From the NCBI RefSeq assembly GCF_003259435.1, contig NZ_QLMA01000003.1, positions 1 to 64,000 of the forward strand: a stretch of DNA of 64,000 nt. Reading direction: 5' to 3'. A program made the translations under genes and the position numbers. Each line of letters opens with the position of its first letter. The first letter of the stretch is position 1. A model generated the notes under the pieces. The model saw only the letters and a list, made by a program, of their open reading frames with translations. It had not been told where the DNA came from and did not search any database. This document shows, piece after piece, positions 16,547 through 24,930 of the stretch. The stretch is from Chitinophaga dinghuensis (GTDB lineage: Bacteria; Bacteroidota; Bacteroidia; Chitinophagales; Chitinophagaceae).

Positions 16547-17083
16547 ATGTCGGTAATCACAGTGCATGACAAACAATTTCAACCCTATATCAGCGCATCA
16601 GAAATTCAGACGCGCATAAGGGAAATGGCTAACCAGATCAATCAAGATCTGAATGGTGAAAAGCCACTGTTTATTGCTATCCTCAATGGTTCTTTTATGT
16701 TCGCTGCTGATATGTTTAAATATATCAACATCGATGCAGAGATCTCTTTCATCAAACTGGCGTCTTACAAAGGCACCAAATCCACCGGTAATGTAGTGCA
16801 GGCTATTGGCCTGGATGAAGACCTCTTCAACCGTACCGTGGTAATCCTCGAGGATATTGTGGATACCGGCAAAACATTGAGCCAGTTCCTTCCTCAGTTG
16901 GAACATCAGCAACCTAAGCGACTGATGGTTGCCTCCCTGCTGACCAAACCGGAAGCAATGGTTCATCCTATCAAAATCGATTATCTCGGATTCTCCGTAC
17001 CTAATAAATTCCTGTTGGGATATGGCCTGGACTATGATGGTCTCGGCCGCAACCTGCCGGAAATCTACCAGCTGGTAGAGTAG
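16547..17083 (+). CDS. hpt: Hypoxanthine phosphoribosyltransferase
   Basis: Purine salvage: converts hypoxanthine (and guanine) plus PRPP to IMP (GMP). 178 residues, normal length. The PRPP-binding motif VVILEDIVDTGKTL is near residue 101, and the N-terminal ILNGSFMFAADM and C-terminal GYGLDYDGLGRNLPEIY are family signatures. The gene ends in a perfect terminator at 17105. A purine permease (48174) and GMP synthase (58020) elsewhere in the window serve the same pathway but are not linked to it. Confidence 0.95.
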   Translation: MSVITVHDKQFQPYISASEIQTRIREMANQINQDLNGEKPLFIAILNGSFMFAADMFKYINIDAEISFIKLASYKGTKSTGNVVQAIGLDEDLFNRTVVILEDIVDTGKTLSQFLPQLEHQQPKRLMVASLLTKPEAMVHPIKIDYLGFSVPNKFLLGYGLDYDGLGRNLPEIYQLVE

Positions 17084-17104
17084 TGCGACTACTAAAATTG
17101 ACTG

Positions 17105-17138
17105 AAAATCCCGGTTTTGTGCACAAAACCGGGATTTT
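17105..17138 (+). terminator. Rho-independent terminator of hpt
   Basis: Perfect stem AAAATCCCGGTTTTG/CAAAACCGGGATTTTT, ending in a T-run. Confidence 0.92.
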
Positions 17139-17158
17139 TGTTTACATCTCCGCCGCAT

Positions 17159-17200
17159 CGCATGGATATATCAGTTTAAATGATTAATTTAATCCATGCG
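17159..17200 (+). promoter_or_regulatory. Inverted repeat covering the start codon of the VWA gene
   Basis: CGCATGGAT (17159-17167) and ATCCATGCG (17192-17200) are perfect reverse complements. The right arm contains the ATG at 17196. If the left arm is transcribed, the hairpin would hide the start codon; otherwise it may be an operator. The 24-nt spacer is AT-rich. Confidence 0.4.
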
Positions 17201-18935
17201 AAAGTTGCTTTTGCTGTTGATATTGTACTGTAATTTAGCTAACGCCCAAAACAGCTGGATCTCCGGAGCAATTGAAGATAGTGCCGCCCACAGACCCCTT
17301 TCCGGAGTAGCCGTCAGCGTTATGAACGATACTGCCACCACAGTAACGAATAGTTACGGCCTGTTCAAGATTCCGGTATCCCACCCTGTTGTACAGTTGA
17401 AAATCGAACTAACCGGCTATCAGACAAAAATCATCTACGCCAAACAAAATGACCGGCTGCTGATTGCTATGGCGCCCCTGCGCAAGCCGATGGATGCGAT
17501 AACGCTGGCTAAAGCGAGGGCAAAAATCTCCCGAAATAGCAATCCCAATTACACCAATGCAGGAATGGGTATTCATACGTTTTACAACGAAACGTATGGG
17601 GCTATGTATGAAAATAAATTCCAGCGTCCCACTGTGGCTGCGGTGTCCAACTTTGCTGTGGATGTAGACAGAGCCTCCTATAGTAATATCAGACGATTCC
17701 TCCGGCAAAAAGAGAAAGTACCCCGCGATGCAGTGCGTATTGAGGAAATGGTGAATTATTTCAGCTATAACTACCCACTGCCGCCGAAGGGACAAACTAT
17801 TGGATTATCTGCTAATTATACTACCTGTCCCTGGGAACCGCAGCATCATCTGTTACAGATCATCATCCGTGCAGAAGCGGTGGATATAGACAGTCTGCCC
17901 GCCTGTAACCTGGTTTTCCTGATAGATGCATCCGGCTCTATGGATGCACCCAATAAACTACCACTATTGCAAGCTGCCTTCCGGGTACTGGTCAATAATC
18001 TCCGCGCCAAAGACAGAGTAGCGATTGTGGCTTATGCCAGCGAACCCGCTGTGATATTGACTTCTACTCCCGGTGATCAGAAAGAGAAAATCCTCAATGC
18101 AGTGGATAATCTCAAAGCCAATGGAGCTACCGCGGGCGAAGCGGCCATTAAAATGGCCTATAAAGTAGCGGAACAACACTTTATTGCGGACGGGAATAAT
18201 CGGGTAATATTGGCTACAGACGGTGATTTCAACGTGGGCCGCTCCAGTGATGAGGAAATGGACGACCTGATATCCAAACAAAAAGAAGGCGGTGTACTAC
18301 TCACCTGTCTGGGTGTAGGAATGAAAAATTATAAAGACTCCAAACTAAAGATCATGGCGGCCAAAGGGAACGGTAATTTTGCCTATATCGATAACCTGGA
18401 AGAGGCCAATAAAATCTTTGCAAAAGAGTTTGGGAGTACGCTGTTTACCATAGCCAGGGAAGTGAAAGCCCAGGTGAAATTTAATCCTGCCACTGTAAAA
18501 TCGTATAGGCTTATAGGTTATGAAAATAAAGTGTTGACAGAAGAGAATACAGAAAAGGATTCCATTGCAGGAGGGATTATAGGTAGCGGACATAGCGCTG
18601 TCGCCTTGTATGAAATACAGCCAGTGGATAGTATTGGGGGAGACACGTTGCTCGCGAATATCATGGTGACCTATCAGCGACCGCATCATGCAGGTCCTGA
18701 AAGTAAAGAGATGCCTATATCGGCCACAAGTATACCCTTTACAGATGCGTCTACAGACTATCGTTTTGCCTCTTCTGTGGCATTATTCGGGATGTTGTTG
18801 AGAAATTCGGCTTACAGGGGATGTGGCGATTGGGAGATGGTAGAAATGTTGGCAAAGAAATCGATGGGAGGCGATAGAAATGGTTACCGGCAAGAGTTTC
18901 TGAAGCTGGTGCGATTAGCCCGTAAACAGGAATAA
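17196..18935 (+). CDS. VWA domain protein (YfbK-like) with N-terminal carboxypeptidase-regulatory-like domain
   Basis: 579 residues, exported (signal peptide ending ANAQ). Residues ~20-95 form a CarboxypepD_reg-like domain (GAIEDSAAHRPLSGVAVSV). Next comes the VWA N-terminal domain (VDVDRASYSNIRRFLRQKE...DAVRIEEMVNYF) and the VWA domain with an intact MIDAS motif DASGSMD at residue 244. The C-terminal part matches the DUF3520-type region of YfbK proteins. Such proteins are periplasmic or surface-anchored and bind a divalent cation; their function is unknown. The N-terminal regulatory-like domain is common in Bacteroidota versions. Confidence 0.9.
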   Translation: MRKLLLLLILYCNLANAQNSWISGAIEDSAAHRPLSGVAVSVMNDTATTVTNSYGLFKIPVSHPVVQLKIELTGYQTKIIYAKQNDRLLIAMAPLRKPMDAITLAKARAKISRNSNPNYTNAGMGIHTFYNETYGAMYENKFQRPTVAAVSNFAVDVDRASYSNIRRFLRQKEKVPRDAVRIEEMVNYFSYNYPLPPKGQTIGLSANYTTCPWEPQHHLLQIIIRAEAVDIDSLPACNLVFLIDASGSMDAPNKLPLLQAAFRVLVNNLRAKDRVAIVAYASEPAVILTSTPGDQKEKILNAVDNLKANGATAGEAAIKMAYKVAEQHFIADGNNRVILATDGDFNVGRSSDEEMDDLISKQKEGGVLLTCLGVGMKNYKDSKLKIMAAKGNGNFAYIDNLEEANKIFAKEFGSTLFTIAREVKAQVKFNPATVKSYRLIGYENKVLTEENTEKDSIAGGIIGSGHSAVALYEIQPVDSIGGDTLLANIMVTYQRPHHAGPESKEMPISATSIPFTDASTDYRFASSVALFGMLLRNSAYRGCGDWEMVEMLAKKSMGGDRNGYRQEFLKLVRLARKQE

Positions 18936-18968
18936 TTCCTTTTTCCCACCATTGCAGGAAAAAGGAAT
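18935..18968. terminator. Bidirectional terminator between convergent genes
   Basis: ATTCCTTTTTCC (18935-18946) and GGAAAAAGGAAT (18957-18968) pair perfectly around a 10-nt loop, directly after the VWA stop and 5 nt before the end of the minus-strand methyltransferase. Confidence 0.75.
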
Positions 18969-18973
18969 CTATA

Positions 18974-19915
18974 TTATTTGATGATTTTATAGCAATAACG
19001 GATCATCTTCTGCTGAAAGTCAAACGGCAATGTTTGTGCTGTGATATCCTTGATGGAAGAGGCTTCTATCTGATCAGACTCCATTACAAAACGACGATAA
19101 TTTGTACTGAAATAAATCACGCCGCCTTTTTTAGTTGCCAGCAATACTTTATTTAGCATCGCCACATGATCTCGCTGAATGTCGAGGAATTCCTTCATAC
19201 GCTTACTGTTACTAAAGGTAGGAGGATCAATGACCACCAGATCAAAGGTGTTTAATTTGAGCGTATCCAGGTATTGGAGTACGTCTGCATGTACAAATTC
19301 ATGTTTGGAAGTATCGATATCGTTGATACGGAAATTCTCTTCTGCCCATGCCAGGTATGTTTTTGACAGGTCTACGGAAGTTACTTGTGAAGCGCCGCCT
19401 GCGGCTGCATACACGGAGAAAGAGCCGGTATAGCAAAAGAGGTTCAGTACTTTTTTGTCTTTAGCTTCTTCTTTTACCATTCCTCTGGTAATGCGATGAT
19501 CGAGGAAAAGGCCGGTATCCAGGTAGTCGGAGAGGTTTACCTTGAAATTGAGTCCGTTTTCATGGGCGATCATTTCATGGCTTTCCGTACTGAGTTTTTC
19601 GTATTGACTTTGTCGGTTTTCTTTGCGTTGACGTTGTTTTACCCAGATTTTGGAAGGGACAACGTTCAGTACTTTGCTGATGAGTTCCAGGCAACTGTCG
19701 AGCCATGCTTCGTGTGCCTCGTCCTCCATGCCGTGTTTACGGTTATATTCCGCGATGTAGACGTAGTCTTCATACATTTCAATGCTAAATGGAAATTCGG
19801 GAATATCATCATCGTACACGCGGTAGCAGGTGATGTTTTGGCGTCGGGCCAGTTTGGATATATGCCGGAAGACTTTCGTCAGCCGGTTTTCGAACATCTG
19901 CAGTTTATTATCCAT
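18974..19915 (-). CDS. Class I SAM rRNA methyltransferase, RlmK-like
   Basis: 313 residues resembling the C-terminal half (RlmK) of E. coli RlmKL, a 23S rRNA m7G methyltransferase. Features: N-terminal MFENRLTKVFRHISKLARRQ and CYRVYDDDIPEFPFSIEMYE, SAM motif VLNLFCYTGSFSVYAAAGGA near residue 168, VDLSKTYLAWAEENF, and the DPPTFSNSKRM catalytic loop near 250. The PUA domain present in RlmI is absent. In Bacteroidota RlmK-like proteins often exist as a separate gene. Exact nucleotide specificity is inferred from the family only. Confidence 0.87.
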   Translation of the reverse strand: MDNKLQMFENRLTKVFRHISKLARRQNITCYRVYDDDIPEFPFSIEMYEDYVYIAEYNRKHGMEDEAHEAWLDSCLELISKVLNVVPSKIWVKQRQRKENRQSQYEKLSTESHEMIAHENGLNFKVNLSDYLDTGLFLDHRITRGMVKEEAKDKKVLNLFCYTGSFSVYAAAGGASQVTSVDLSKTYLAWAEENFRINDIDTSKHEFVHADVLQYLDTLKLNTFDLVVIDPPTFSNSKRMKEFLDIQRDHVAMLNKVLLATKKGGVIYFSTNYRRFVMESDQIEASSIKDITAQTLPFDFQQKMIRYCYKIIK

Positions 19916-19928
19916 AGTAGAAAAGATA

Positions 19929-19977
19929 AAGCTGAAAGCAGTGAGGAGTGTATAAGCATCATCACTGCTTTCAGCTT
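19929..19977 (-). terminator. Terminator of dnaJ
   Basis: AAGCTGAAAGCAGTGA (19929-19944) and TCACTGCTTTCAGCTT (19962-19977) pair perfectly over 16 bp. Reading on the minus strand, the stem is followed by TATCTTTTC, so it ends the grpE-dnaJ transcript. Confidence 0.82.
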
Positions 19978-20053
19978 AGAGGAGCCTGCCGGGGCAGGAG
20001 TTATATGTCTGACCAGCATTGGTTTTCACTGTTTGCTGGGTGCAGGGAATTTA

Positions 20054-21223
20054 TCAGCTGAATATGTCTCTAACCTTTTCGAAGAAACCTTTTTCAGATT
20101 TTTCCGGATTAGGTTTGAAATTATCGGCAGACATCAGTTTGTCCATCATTTCGCGTTCTTCGCTGGTCAGGTTTTGTGGTGTCCACACGTTTACCTGAAT
20201 GAGTTGATCGCCGCGATCGTAGGAGTTTACAGAAGGGAAACCTTTGCCTTTGAGGCGGAAGATTTTTCCTGACTGGGTGCCTGCTGGTATTTTGATTTTC
20301 GCTTTACCGTCGATGGTTGGTACTTCCACGGAGGTGCCGAATACGGCATCTGGGAAGGAGATATAGAGGTCGTATGCTACGTTAAGGCCATCGCGTTGCA
20401 GTTCCGGATGTGGTTCCTCTTCAATAAGAATGAGGAGATCGCCGGGAGCGCCGCCTCTTTCGCCGGCATTACCTTTTCCGCTCATGCTCAGTTGCATCCC
20501 TTCTGCCACGCCAGCAGGGATGTCGATGCTCACGGTTTCTTCGCCGTACATGCGACCTTCGCCTTTACAGTGGTTACATTTGCTGGTAATGATCTGGCCT
20601 TCACCATGACAGTTAGGACAGGTGGTAACGGTTTGCATCTGGCCGAGGAAAGTGGAAGTCACTTTTCTTACCTGACCGGATCCGCCGCAGGTGTTACAGG
20701 TTTGGAAGGAGTTTTTGTCCTTTGCTCCAAGACCGCTACAATGCTGGCAGGAAACGTATTTTTTAACTTTGATTTTCTTGTTGGCGCCTTTAGCGATTTC
20801 TTCGTAGGTAAGGCGAATTTTCACGCGCAGGTTAGAACCGCGGGTACCGCGTCCACGGCGGCCGCCGCCACCTCCGCCTTGTCTGCCGCCACCGAAGAAG
20901 CTGCCGAAAATATCGTCGCCGAATATGTCACCGAAGTTGGAGAATATGTCATCCATGTTCATATTACCGCCACCTCCAAATCCGCCACGGCCACCGTTCA
21001 TGCCCGCATGTCCGAAGCGATCGTATTGTGCGCGCTTGTCAGGATCGCTTAACACTTCATATGCTTCGGCGGCTTCCTTGAATTTTTCTTCCGCCTCCTT
21101 GTTGTTGGGATTACGGTCAGGGTGATACTGCATGGCTACCTTGCGGTATGCCTTTTTGATCTCATCCTGAGTAGCTGTTTTAACAACAACAAGCACTTCG
21201 TAATAATCTCTCTTGGTAGACAT
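20054..21223 (-). CDS. dnaJ: Molecular chaperone DnaJ
   Basis: Hsp40 co-chaperone that stimulates the DnaK ATPase and delivers substrates. 389 residues with every type I module: J domain with HPD (QYHPDRNP) near residue 34, a Gly/Phe-rich linker ([16 protein letters not shown]), four CxxCxGxG zinc-finger repeats ([32 protein letters not shown]) around residues 160-230, and the C-terminal substrate domains. It lies 113 bp downstream of grpE on the same strand, and the gap contains a small hairpin (21242-21258). dnaK itself is not in the window. Confidence 0.97.
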   Translation of the reverse strand: MSTKRDYYEVLVVVKTATQDEIKKAYRKVAMQYHPDRNPNNKEAEEKFKEAAEAYEVLSDPDKRAQYDRFGHAGMNGGRGGFGGGGNMNMDDIFSNFGDIFGDDIFGSFFGGGRQGGGGGGRRGRGTRGSNLRVKIRLTYEEIAKGANKKIKVKKYVSCQHCSGLGAKDKNSFQTCNTCGGSGQVRKVTSTFLGQMQTVTTCPNCHGEGQIITSKCNHCKGEGRMYGEETVSIDIPAGVAEGMQLSMSGKGNAGERGGAPGDLLILIEEEPHPELQRDGLNVAYDLYISFPDAVFGTSVEVPTIDGKAKIKIPAGTQSGKIFRLKGKGFPSVNSYDRGDQLIQVNVWTPQNLTSEEREMMDKLMSADNFKPNPEKSEKGFFEKVRDIFS

Positions 21224-21336
21224 TATAATAAAAACTTATTCCTCCGAACGAGTCGGAGTTTATGGTGCTGTGATTAAAATTGTTTTTCTGTCGGTTGTCA
21301 GCATAGGCAACGAATGCTTATATGCCACATCGTCAT

Positions 21337-21918
21337 TTATTTACCTACTACTACCTTTGCATGACGGATTAATTTGTCATTCAGGTAGTATCCTTTCTGT
21401 AAAACGTCCAGTACTTTGCCCTGCAGATCAGGGGTTGGGGCAGGAATCTCGGTGATGGCGTCGTGCAGGTCTGCATCGAATGGCTGGTGCAGGCTTTCCA
21501 TTTCTTTCAGGCCTTTAGCTACCAGGGAATTCTTTAACTTATTGAAAACCAGCATAGACCCGTCTTTAATAGCGCTGAGGTCGGTGGCAGTTTCCATATT
21601 TTTGGCAGCGCGTTCGCTATCGTCCAGAATATCCAGCATAGAGATAATAACGTCTTTGCCGGCAGTCTGTGTTAATTCCAGTTTTTCTTTAGCAGTACGT
21701 CTGCGGAAGTTGTCAAACTCTGCTTGTAAACGCAGGTATTTGTCGCGCAGCTCGTTGATTTCCTGGTCTTTTTTCTCCAGTTCACCAGATTCATCCAGAT
21801 CATTATTCATATGCGAAGTTCCACTCATATTTTCATCAGCGTTAATATCTGGCATGCTGTTCTCATTTTCGGTATTGTTGATGTCCTCTTGATGCATGTC
21901 TTTTTCTTTTTCTGTCAT
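21337..21918 (-). CDS. grpE: Nucleotide exchange factor GrpE
   Basis: Releases ADP from DnaK. 193 residues from ATG 21918: an acidic, poorly conserved N-terminus, a long coiled coil (EKKDQEINELRDKYLRLQAEFDN), then the GrpE core NFRRRTAKEKLE and the beta domain ending VLDVLQKGYYLNDKLIRHAKVVVGK. The frame is open to an ATG at 21939, but that codon overlaps the -7 box (21937-21944), so it cannot be the start of a transcript made from that promoter. ATG 21897 is a further possibility. Forms an operon with dnaJ. Confidence 0.95.
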   Translation of the reverse strand: MTEKEKDMHQEDINNTENENSMPDINADENMSGTSHMNNDLDESGELEKKDQEINELRDKYLRLQAEFDNFRRRTAKEKLELTQTAGKDVIISMLDILDDSERAAKNMETATDLSAIKDGSMLVFNKLKNSLVAKGLKEMESLHQPFDADLHDAITEIPAPTPDLQGKVLDVLQKGYYLNDKLIRHAKVVVGK

Positions 21919-21936
21919 AATTGTAATGATTGTCTG

Positions 21937-21944
21937 CAAAGATA
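21937..21944 (-). promoter_or_regulatory. -7 box of the grpE-dnaJ promoter
   Basis: TATCTTTG on the minus strand, exact TAnnTTTG. It predicts a start near 21932 and fixes the grpE start codon downstream of the first in-frame ATG. Confidence 0.65.
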
Positions 21945-22031
21945 AGCAGTCAATTACTTTGCCAAGCCCTAATTTGGCGACAAATTGACACTGAATCCAG
22001 TGTAATTCGTGTCTAACTACCTGCTATTTCT

Positions 22032-22039
22032 TACCTTTG
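22032..22039 (+). promoter_or_regulatory. -7 box of the RlmI-like gene
   Basis: TACCTTTG, exact TAnnTTTG, 18 nt before ATG 22058. The divergent grpE promoter is 90 bp away, so both share one short control region. Confidence 0.65.
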
Positions 22040-22057
22040 CACCTCGAATTGCGATAA

Positions 22058-23230
22058 ATGACAAAAGTTTTTTTAAAGAAAAAGATACAAAACAGGGTAT
22101 TGCAGGGCCATCCCTGGGTTTTCGGCAATGAAGTTGGAGAGATCAACGGTCCGGTAGATGCCGGCGATATCGTTGATGTATTCACTCATCAGGGCCATTT
22201 CGTAGGGCGTGGTTATATCAACCCGCAGTCCCAGATTCTCGTGCGTATTCTGACACGCGATAAGCAGGAAGAAATCAATGAAGAGTTCTTCTATCATCGC
22301 CTGTTGAAATGCTGGGAATACCGCAAGAAAATCGGTTATCAGGAGAACTGCCGACTTGTATTTGGCGAAGCAGATGAGATGCCTGCATTGATCATTGACA
22401 AGTTCAATGATTACCTGGTCATTCAAACGCTGGCTTTAGGGATGGATAAATGGAAAGGCGCTATCGTGGATGCGTTGAACCGCATATTCTCTCCTAAAGG
22501 TATTTATGAGCGCAATGACGTGCCTGTACGTGAGTTAGAAGGTATGCAACAACAGAAAGGCTTCCTGTCTGCTCCGTTTGATACCAATGTAATCATCAAT
22601 GAAAACGGGCTGAAGTTCCATGTAGACATTGAAAATGGCCAGAAAACGGGTTATTTCCTCGATCAGCAGGATAATCGTCGGGCTATTCAGCATATAGTGA
22701 AAGGCGCCGATGTACTGGAAGCTTTCTGCTATACAGGTACTTTCTCTTGTCATGCGGGTTACTATGGCGCTAAAAGCGTAATGGGACTGGATATTTCCGA
22801 GCATGCAGTGAATACTGCCCGTCGTAATGCTGAACTGAACAATCTGCAGGATATCTGCAAATTCCAGGCAGTAAACGCATTCGATCAGTTGAAACAATGG
22901 ACCAAAGAAGAGAAGAAATTCGACGTGGTTATTCTGGACCCACCGGCATTTACCAAAAGCAGGGAGAATATTCAGAAAGCCATCACTGGTTATAAGGAAA
23001 TTAACCTGCGCGGTATGAAACTGCTGAAGCCAGGAGGGTTCCTCGTAACAGCTTCCTGTACCAACCTGGTACCGCCAAGCCTCTTCCTGGAAATTATCGA
23101 TATGGCAGCGAAAGACGCCAAAAAGAAACTGCGTCAGGTAACCTTCCAGACACAGGCCCAGGATCACCCTATTTTATGGAACATTGAGAATACCACTTAT
23201 CTGAAGTTCCTGATTGTGGAAGTACAATAA
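22058..23230 (+). CDS. Class I SAM rRNA (cytosine-C5) methyltransferase, RlmI-like
   Basis: 390 residues. An N-terminal PUA domain (GHPWVFGNEVGEINGPVDAGDIVDV, residues ~15-75) is followed by a middle domain and the Rossmann methyltransferase with EAFCYTGTFSCHAGYYGA near residue 228, GLDISEHAVNTARRN, and the DPPAFTKSRENI loop near 306 plus SCTNLV. The architecture equals E. coli RlmI, which methylates C1962 of 23S rRNA; specificity here is by family. It is divergent from grpE and has a perfect terminator at 23259. Confidence 0.92.
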   Translation: MTKVFLKKKIQNRVLQGHPWVFGNEVGEINGPVDAGDIVDVFTHQGHFVGRGYINPQSQILVRILTRDKQEEINEEFFYHRLLKCWEYRKKIGYQENCRLVFGEADEMPALIIDKFNDYLVIQTLALGMDKWKGAIVDALNRIFSPKGIYERNDVPVRELEGMQQQKGFLSAPFDTNVIINENGLKFHVDIENGQKTGYFLDQQDNRRAIQHIVKGADVLEAFCYTGTFSCHAGYYGAKSVMGLDISEHAVNTARRNAELNNLQDICKFQAVNAFDQLKQWTKEEKKFDVVILDPPAFTKSRENIQKAITGYKEINLRGMKLLKPGGFLVTASCTNLVPPSLFLEIIDMAAKDAKKKLRQVTFQTQAQDHPILWNIENTTYLKFLIVEVQ

Positions 23231-23258
23231 GACTTGAAGCTCAAATAGCTATAAAGAA

Positions 23259-23292
23259 AACGGCCGTCTCTGCTGAGACGGCCGTTAATATT
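23259..23292. terminator. Perfect hairpin terminator between convergent genes
   Basis: AACGGCCGTCTC (23259-23270), loop TGCT, GAGACGGCCGTT (23275-23286), then AATATTTTTG. It serves the RlmI-like gene and possibly the convergent mini-protein gene. Confidence 0.88.
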
Positions 23293-23326
23293 TTTGTTCG
23301 TCGGTATAAAGGGAGGGGGATATATC

Positions 23327-23683
23327 TTACTTCACTACATTAAACTTCCCGGATTCCACGAGGTTGCCACGCTGATCACGCAATTGATAAATGTACAATC
23401 CACTGTAATAGTTATCCAGATTCACGGATGTTCTTGTGCCAACTGCTTTCAGCTGGTCAATTTTCTTTCCTAAAAAATTATATACAATAAGATCGTAAGA
23501 TTTTTCGTTATTATGAAGTTGCTGAATTTCAAAGTTTATGATAGAGGTAGCAGGGTTCGGATATAATCTGACAATTTTACTACCCCCGTCCGAATTCGGC
23601 TGGGATTTGTCGTTTTGCGCCTTTCCAACAAGGGAAAATAAGCAGAAAACAAGTGTGAAAAAGAGGGTAGAGGATTTTAACAT
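23327..23683 (-). CDS. 118-aa secreted mini-protein consisting mainly of a T9SS type A sorting domain
   Basis: Signal peptide (residues 1-22, ending VGKAQ), a short linker of about 15 residues, then a T9SS type A C-terminal sorting domain filling residues 38-118: VRLYPNPATSIINFEIQ, the middle NFLGKKIDQLK, and the final YSGLYIYQLRDQ...ESGKFNVVK. Normally this domain is the last ~80 residues of a much larger enzyme or adhesin; here there is no passenger. The gene is intact, with no obvious lost 5' portion: the 200 bp upstream show no open frame joined to it. Whether the product is exported as a stand-alone domain is unknown. It lies downstream of the PKD/PorP locus but 199 bp away. Confidence 0.85.
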   Translation of the reverse strand: MLKSSTLFFTLVFCLFSLVGKAQNDKSQPNSDGGSKIVRLYPNPATSIINFEIQQLHNNEKSYDLIVYNFLGKKIDQLKAVGTRTSVNLDNYYSGLYIYQLRDQRGNLVESGKFNVVK

Positions 23684-23882
23684 AGTACTATAAAGATAAA
23701 ATTATTTTCAAATATATTATAGTTTTTTGATTGATAAATCACGCAATTAGCTGCACACACTCTTATGTAAATTTAACAAATACAACGCCATTTAGTTATA
23801 TTTTTTCTTCTTTTTATGTAAAATTTAACGGTTCCAGTCTGCTTTTCCACCTAATTCTTTGACTTTCATTTTCTTTTAATGT

Positions 23883-24914
23883 TTAAAATCTCGGGCAGTT
23901 TACACTTTCCAGCGTACTGTTGCGGCTGTTTAAGAAGCCTTTGAACACGAGAGATATTTCAAACCCGCCAAAACTCTGGCTGGCCGTTCTCAATTTCGAG
24001 ATATTCACATCATAACTCATTCCCAGTTCATATTTATCCATATCGAGCTTAACCGTTGGAATAATGGCGTCGTTGAGGCGTAGGAAGAGTCCGCCATAGA
24101 TGCCGCGTGTGGATTCCAGACCGCGGTCCATGAGGGCATAACGCAACATAGCGCCTCCGATATATTCAGAATAAGTACCCTGATGCAGCTGATTGTATTC
24201 CGCTATTACCTTCACCCGTTCATCTACAGGGATGGAGATACCGGCATTGAAAGTCAGTTTAGGATTCAGCAGAATGGATTTATCGTTGTAGAAGGAGACT
24301 TTCGGGCTGTTGAAATGATAGTAACCGGCGCCGATGTAGTAGTTGACGTCTTCCCTGATCACACTATTATAGCTTATCCCGAAACCGGCATCCAGGTAGC
24401 TGTAACCACGAAGGGCCAGTTTTCCTTCCTCGCCGGTAGGCATGCTGGGATCAAAACGACCACCTGTGTATTGGTTGTCGAATGTCATATTGCCTGGATC
24501 AAACTGGCGCTGTACAAAACCACCCATAAAGCCAAGGGCCAGGAAACTGGTTTTGTCTGAATTCAGTGATTTATGGTAGTTGATAGCTGGCAGAATCTGT
24601 GTGGACTGTAATCTGGAGGTACCAGCGCGGTCATATGTAAATTGGAGACCAGTAGTTAGGTAATCATTGCCCTGGCCAACAGGGAATTTTATTTCGCCAC
24701 TCAGACTTCCGGTTTGGTAAGGAATAGTTACTTTATTCCATTGGTTTCTGTAAATAGCCTGTACACGAACATCTCCGTTGAAAATCCCTATCAGCGCCGG
24801 ATTGCGCAAGATGGGAGTTTCGTAGAACTGCGACAGGTGTATATCCTGTGCGGAGGCTGCACCTCCTGCAAGCAGGGCTGTAACAAAGCATAAAATGCGG
24901 TACAGGTGTTTCAT
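23883..24914 (-). CDS. PorP/SprF family outer membrane protein (second copy)
   Basis: 343 residues. Signal peptide MKHLYRILCFVTALLAGGAASAQ, then DIHLSQFYETPILRNPALIG, the same opening as the paralogue at 7793. It ends ESVNCPRF; the first copy ends STFCPAF. It is probably the outer membrane partner for the type B sorting-domain proteins just upstream, whose stop is at 24931. An ATG three codons earlier (24923) is possible, but the chosen one gives the cleaner signal peptide. Confidence 0.92.
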   Translation of the reverse strand: MKHLYRILCFVTALLAGGAASAQDIHLSQFYETPILRNPALIGIFNGDVRVQAIYRNQWNKVTIPYQTGSLSGEIKFPVGQGNDYLTTGLQFTYDRAGTSRLQSTQILPAINYHKSLNSDKTSFLALGFMGGFVQRQFDPGNMTFDNQYTGGRFDPSMPTGEEGKLALRGYSYLDAGFGISYNSVIREDVNYYIGAGYYHFNSPKVSFYNDKSILLNPKLTFNAGISIPVDERVKVIAEYNQLHQGTYSEYIGGAMLRYALMDRGLESTRGIYGGLFLRLNDAIIPTVKLDMDKYELGMSYDVNISKLRTASQSFGGFEISLVFKGFLNSRNSTLESVNCPRF

Positions 24915-24930
24915 GTTGAGCATTGGGTTA

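Noticed and set aside
21919..21939. ATG at 21939 as the start of grpE
   Set aside because: It overlaps the -7 element at 21937-21944, so a transcript from that promoter would not contain it.
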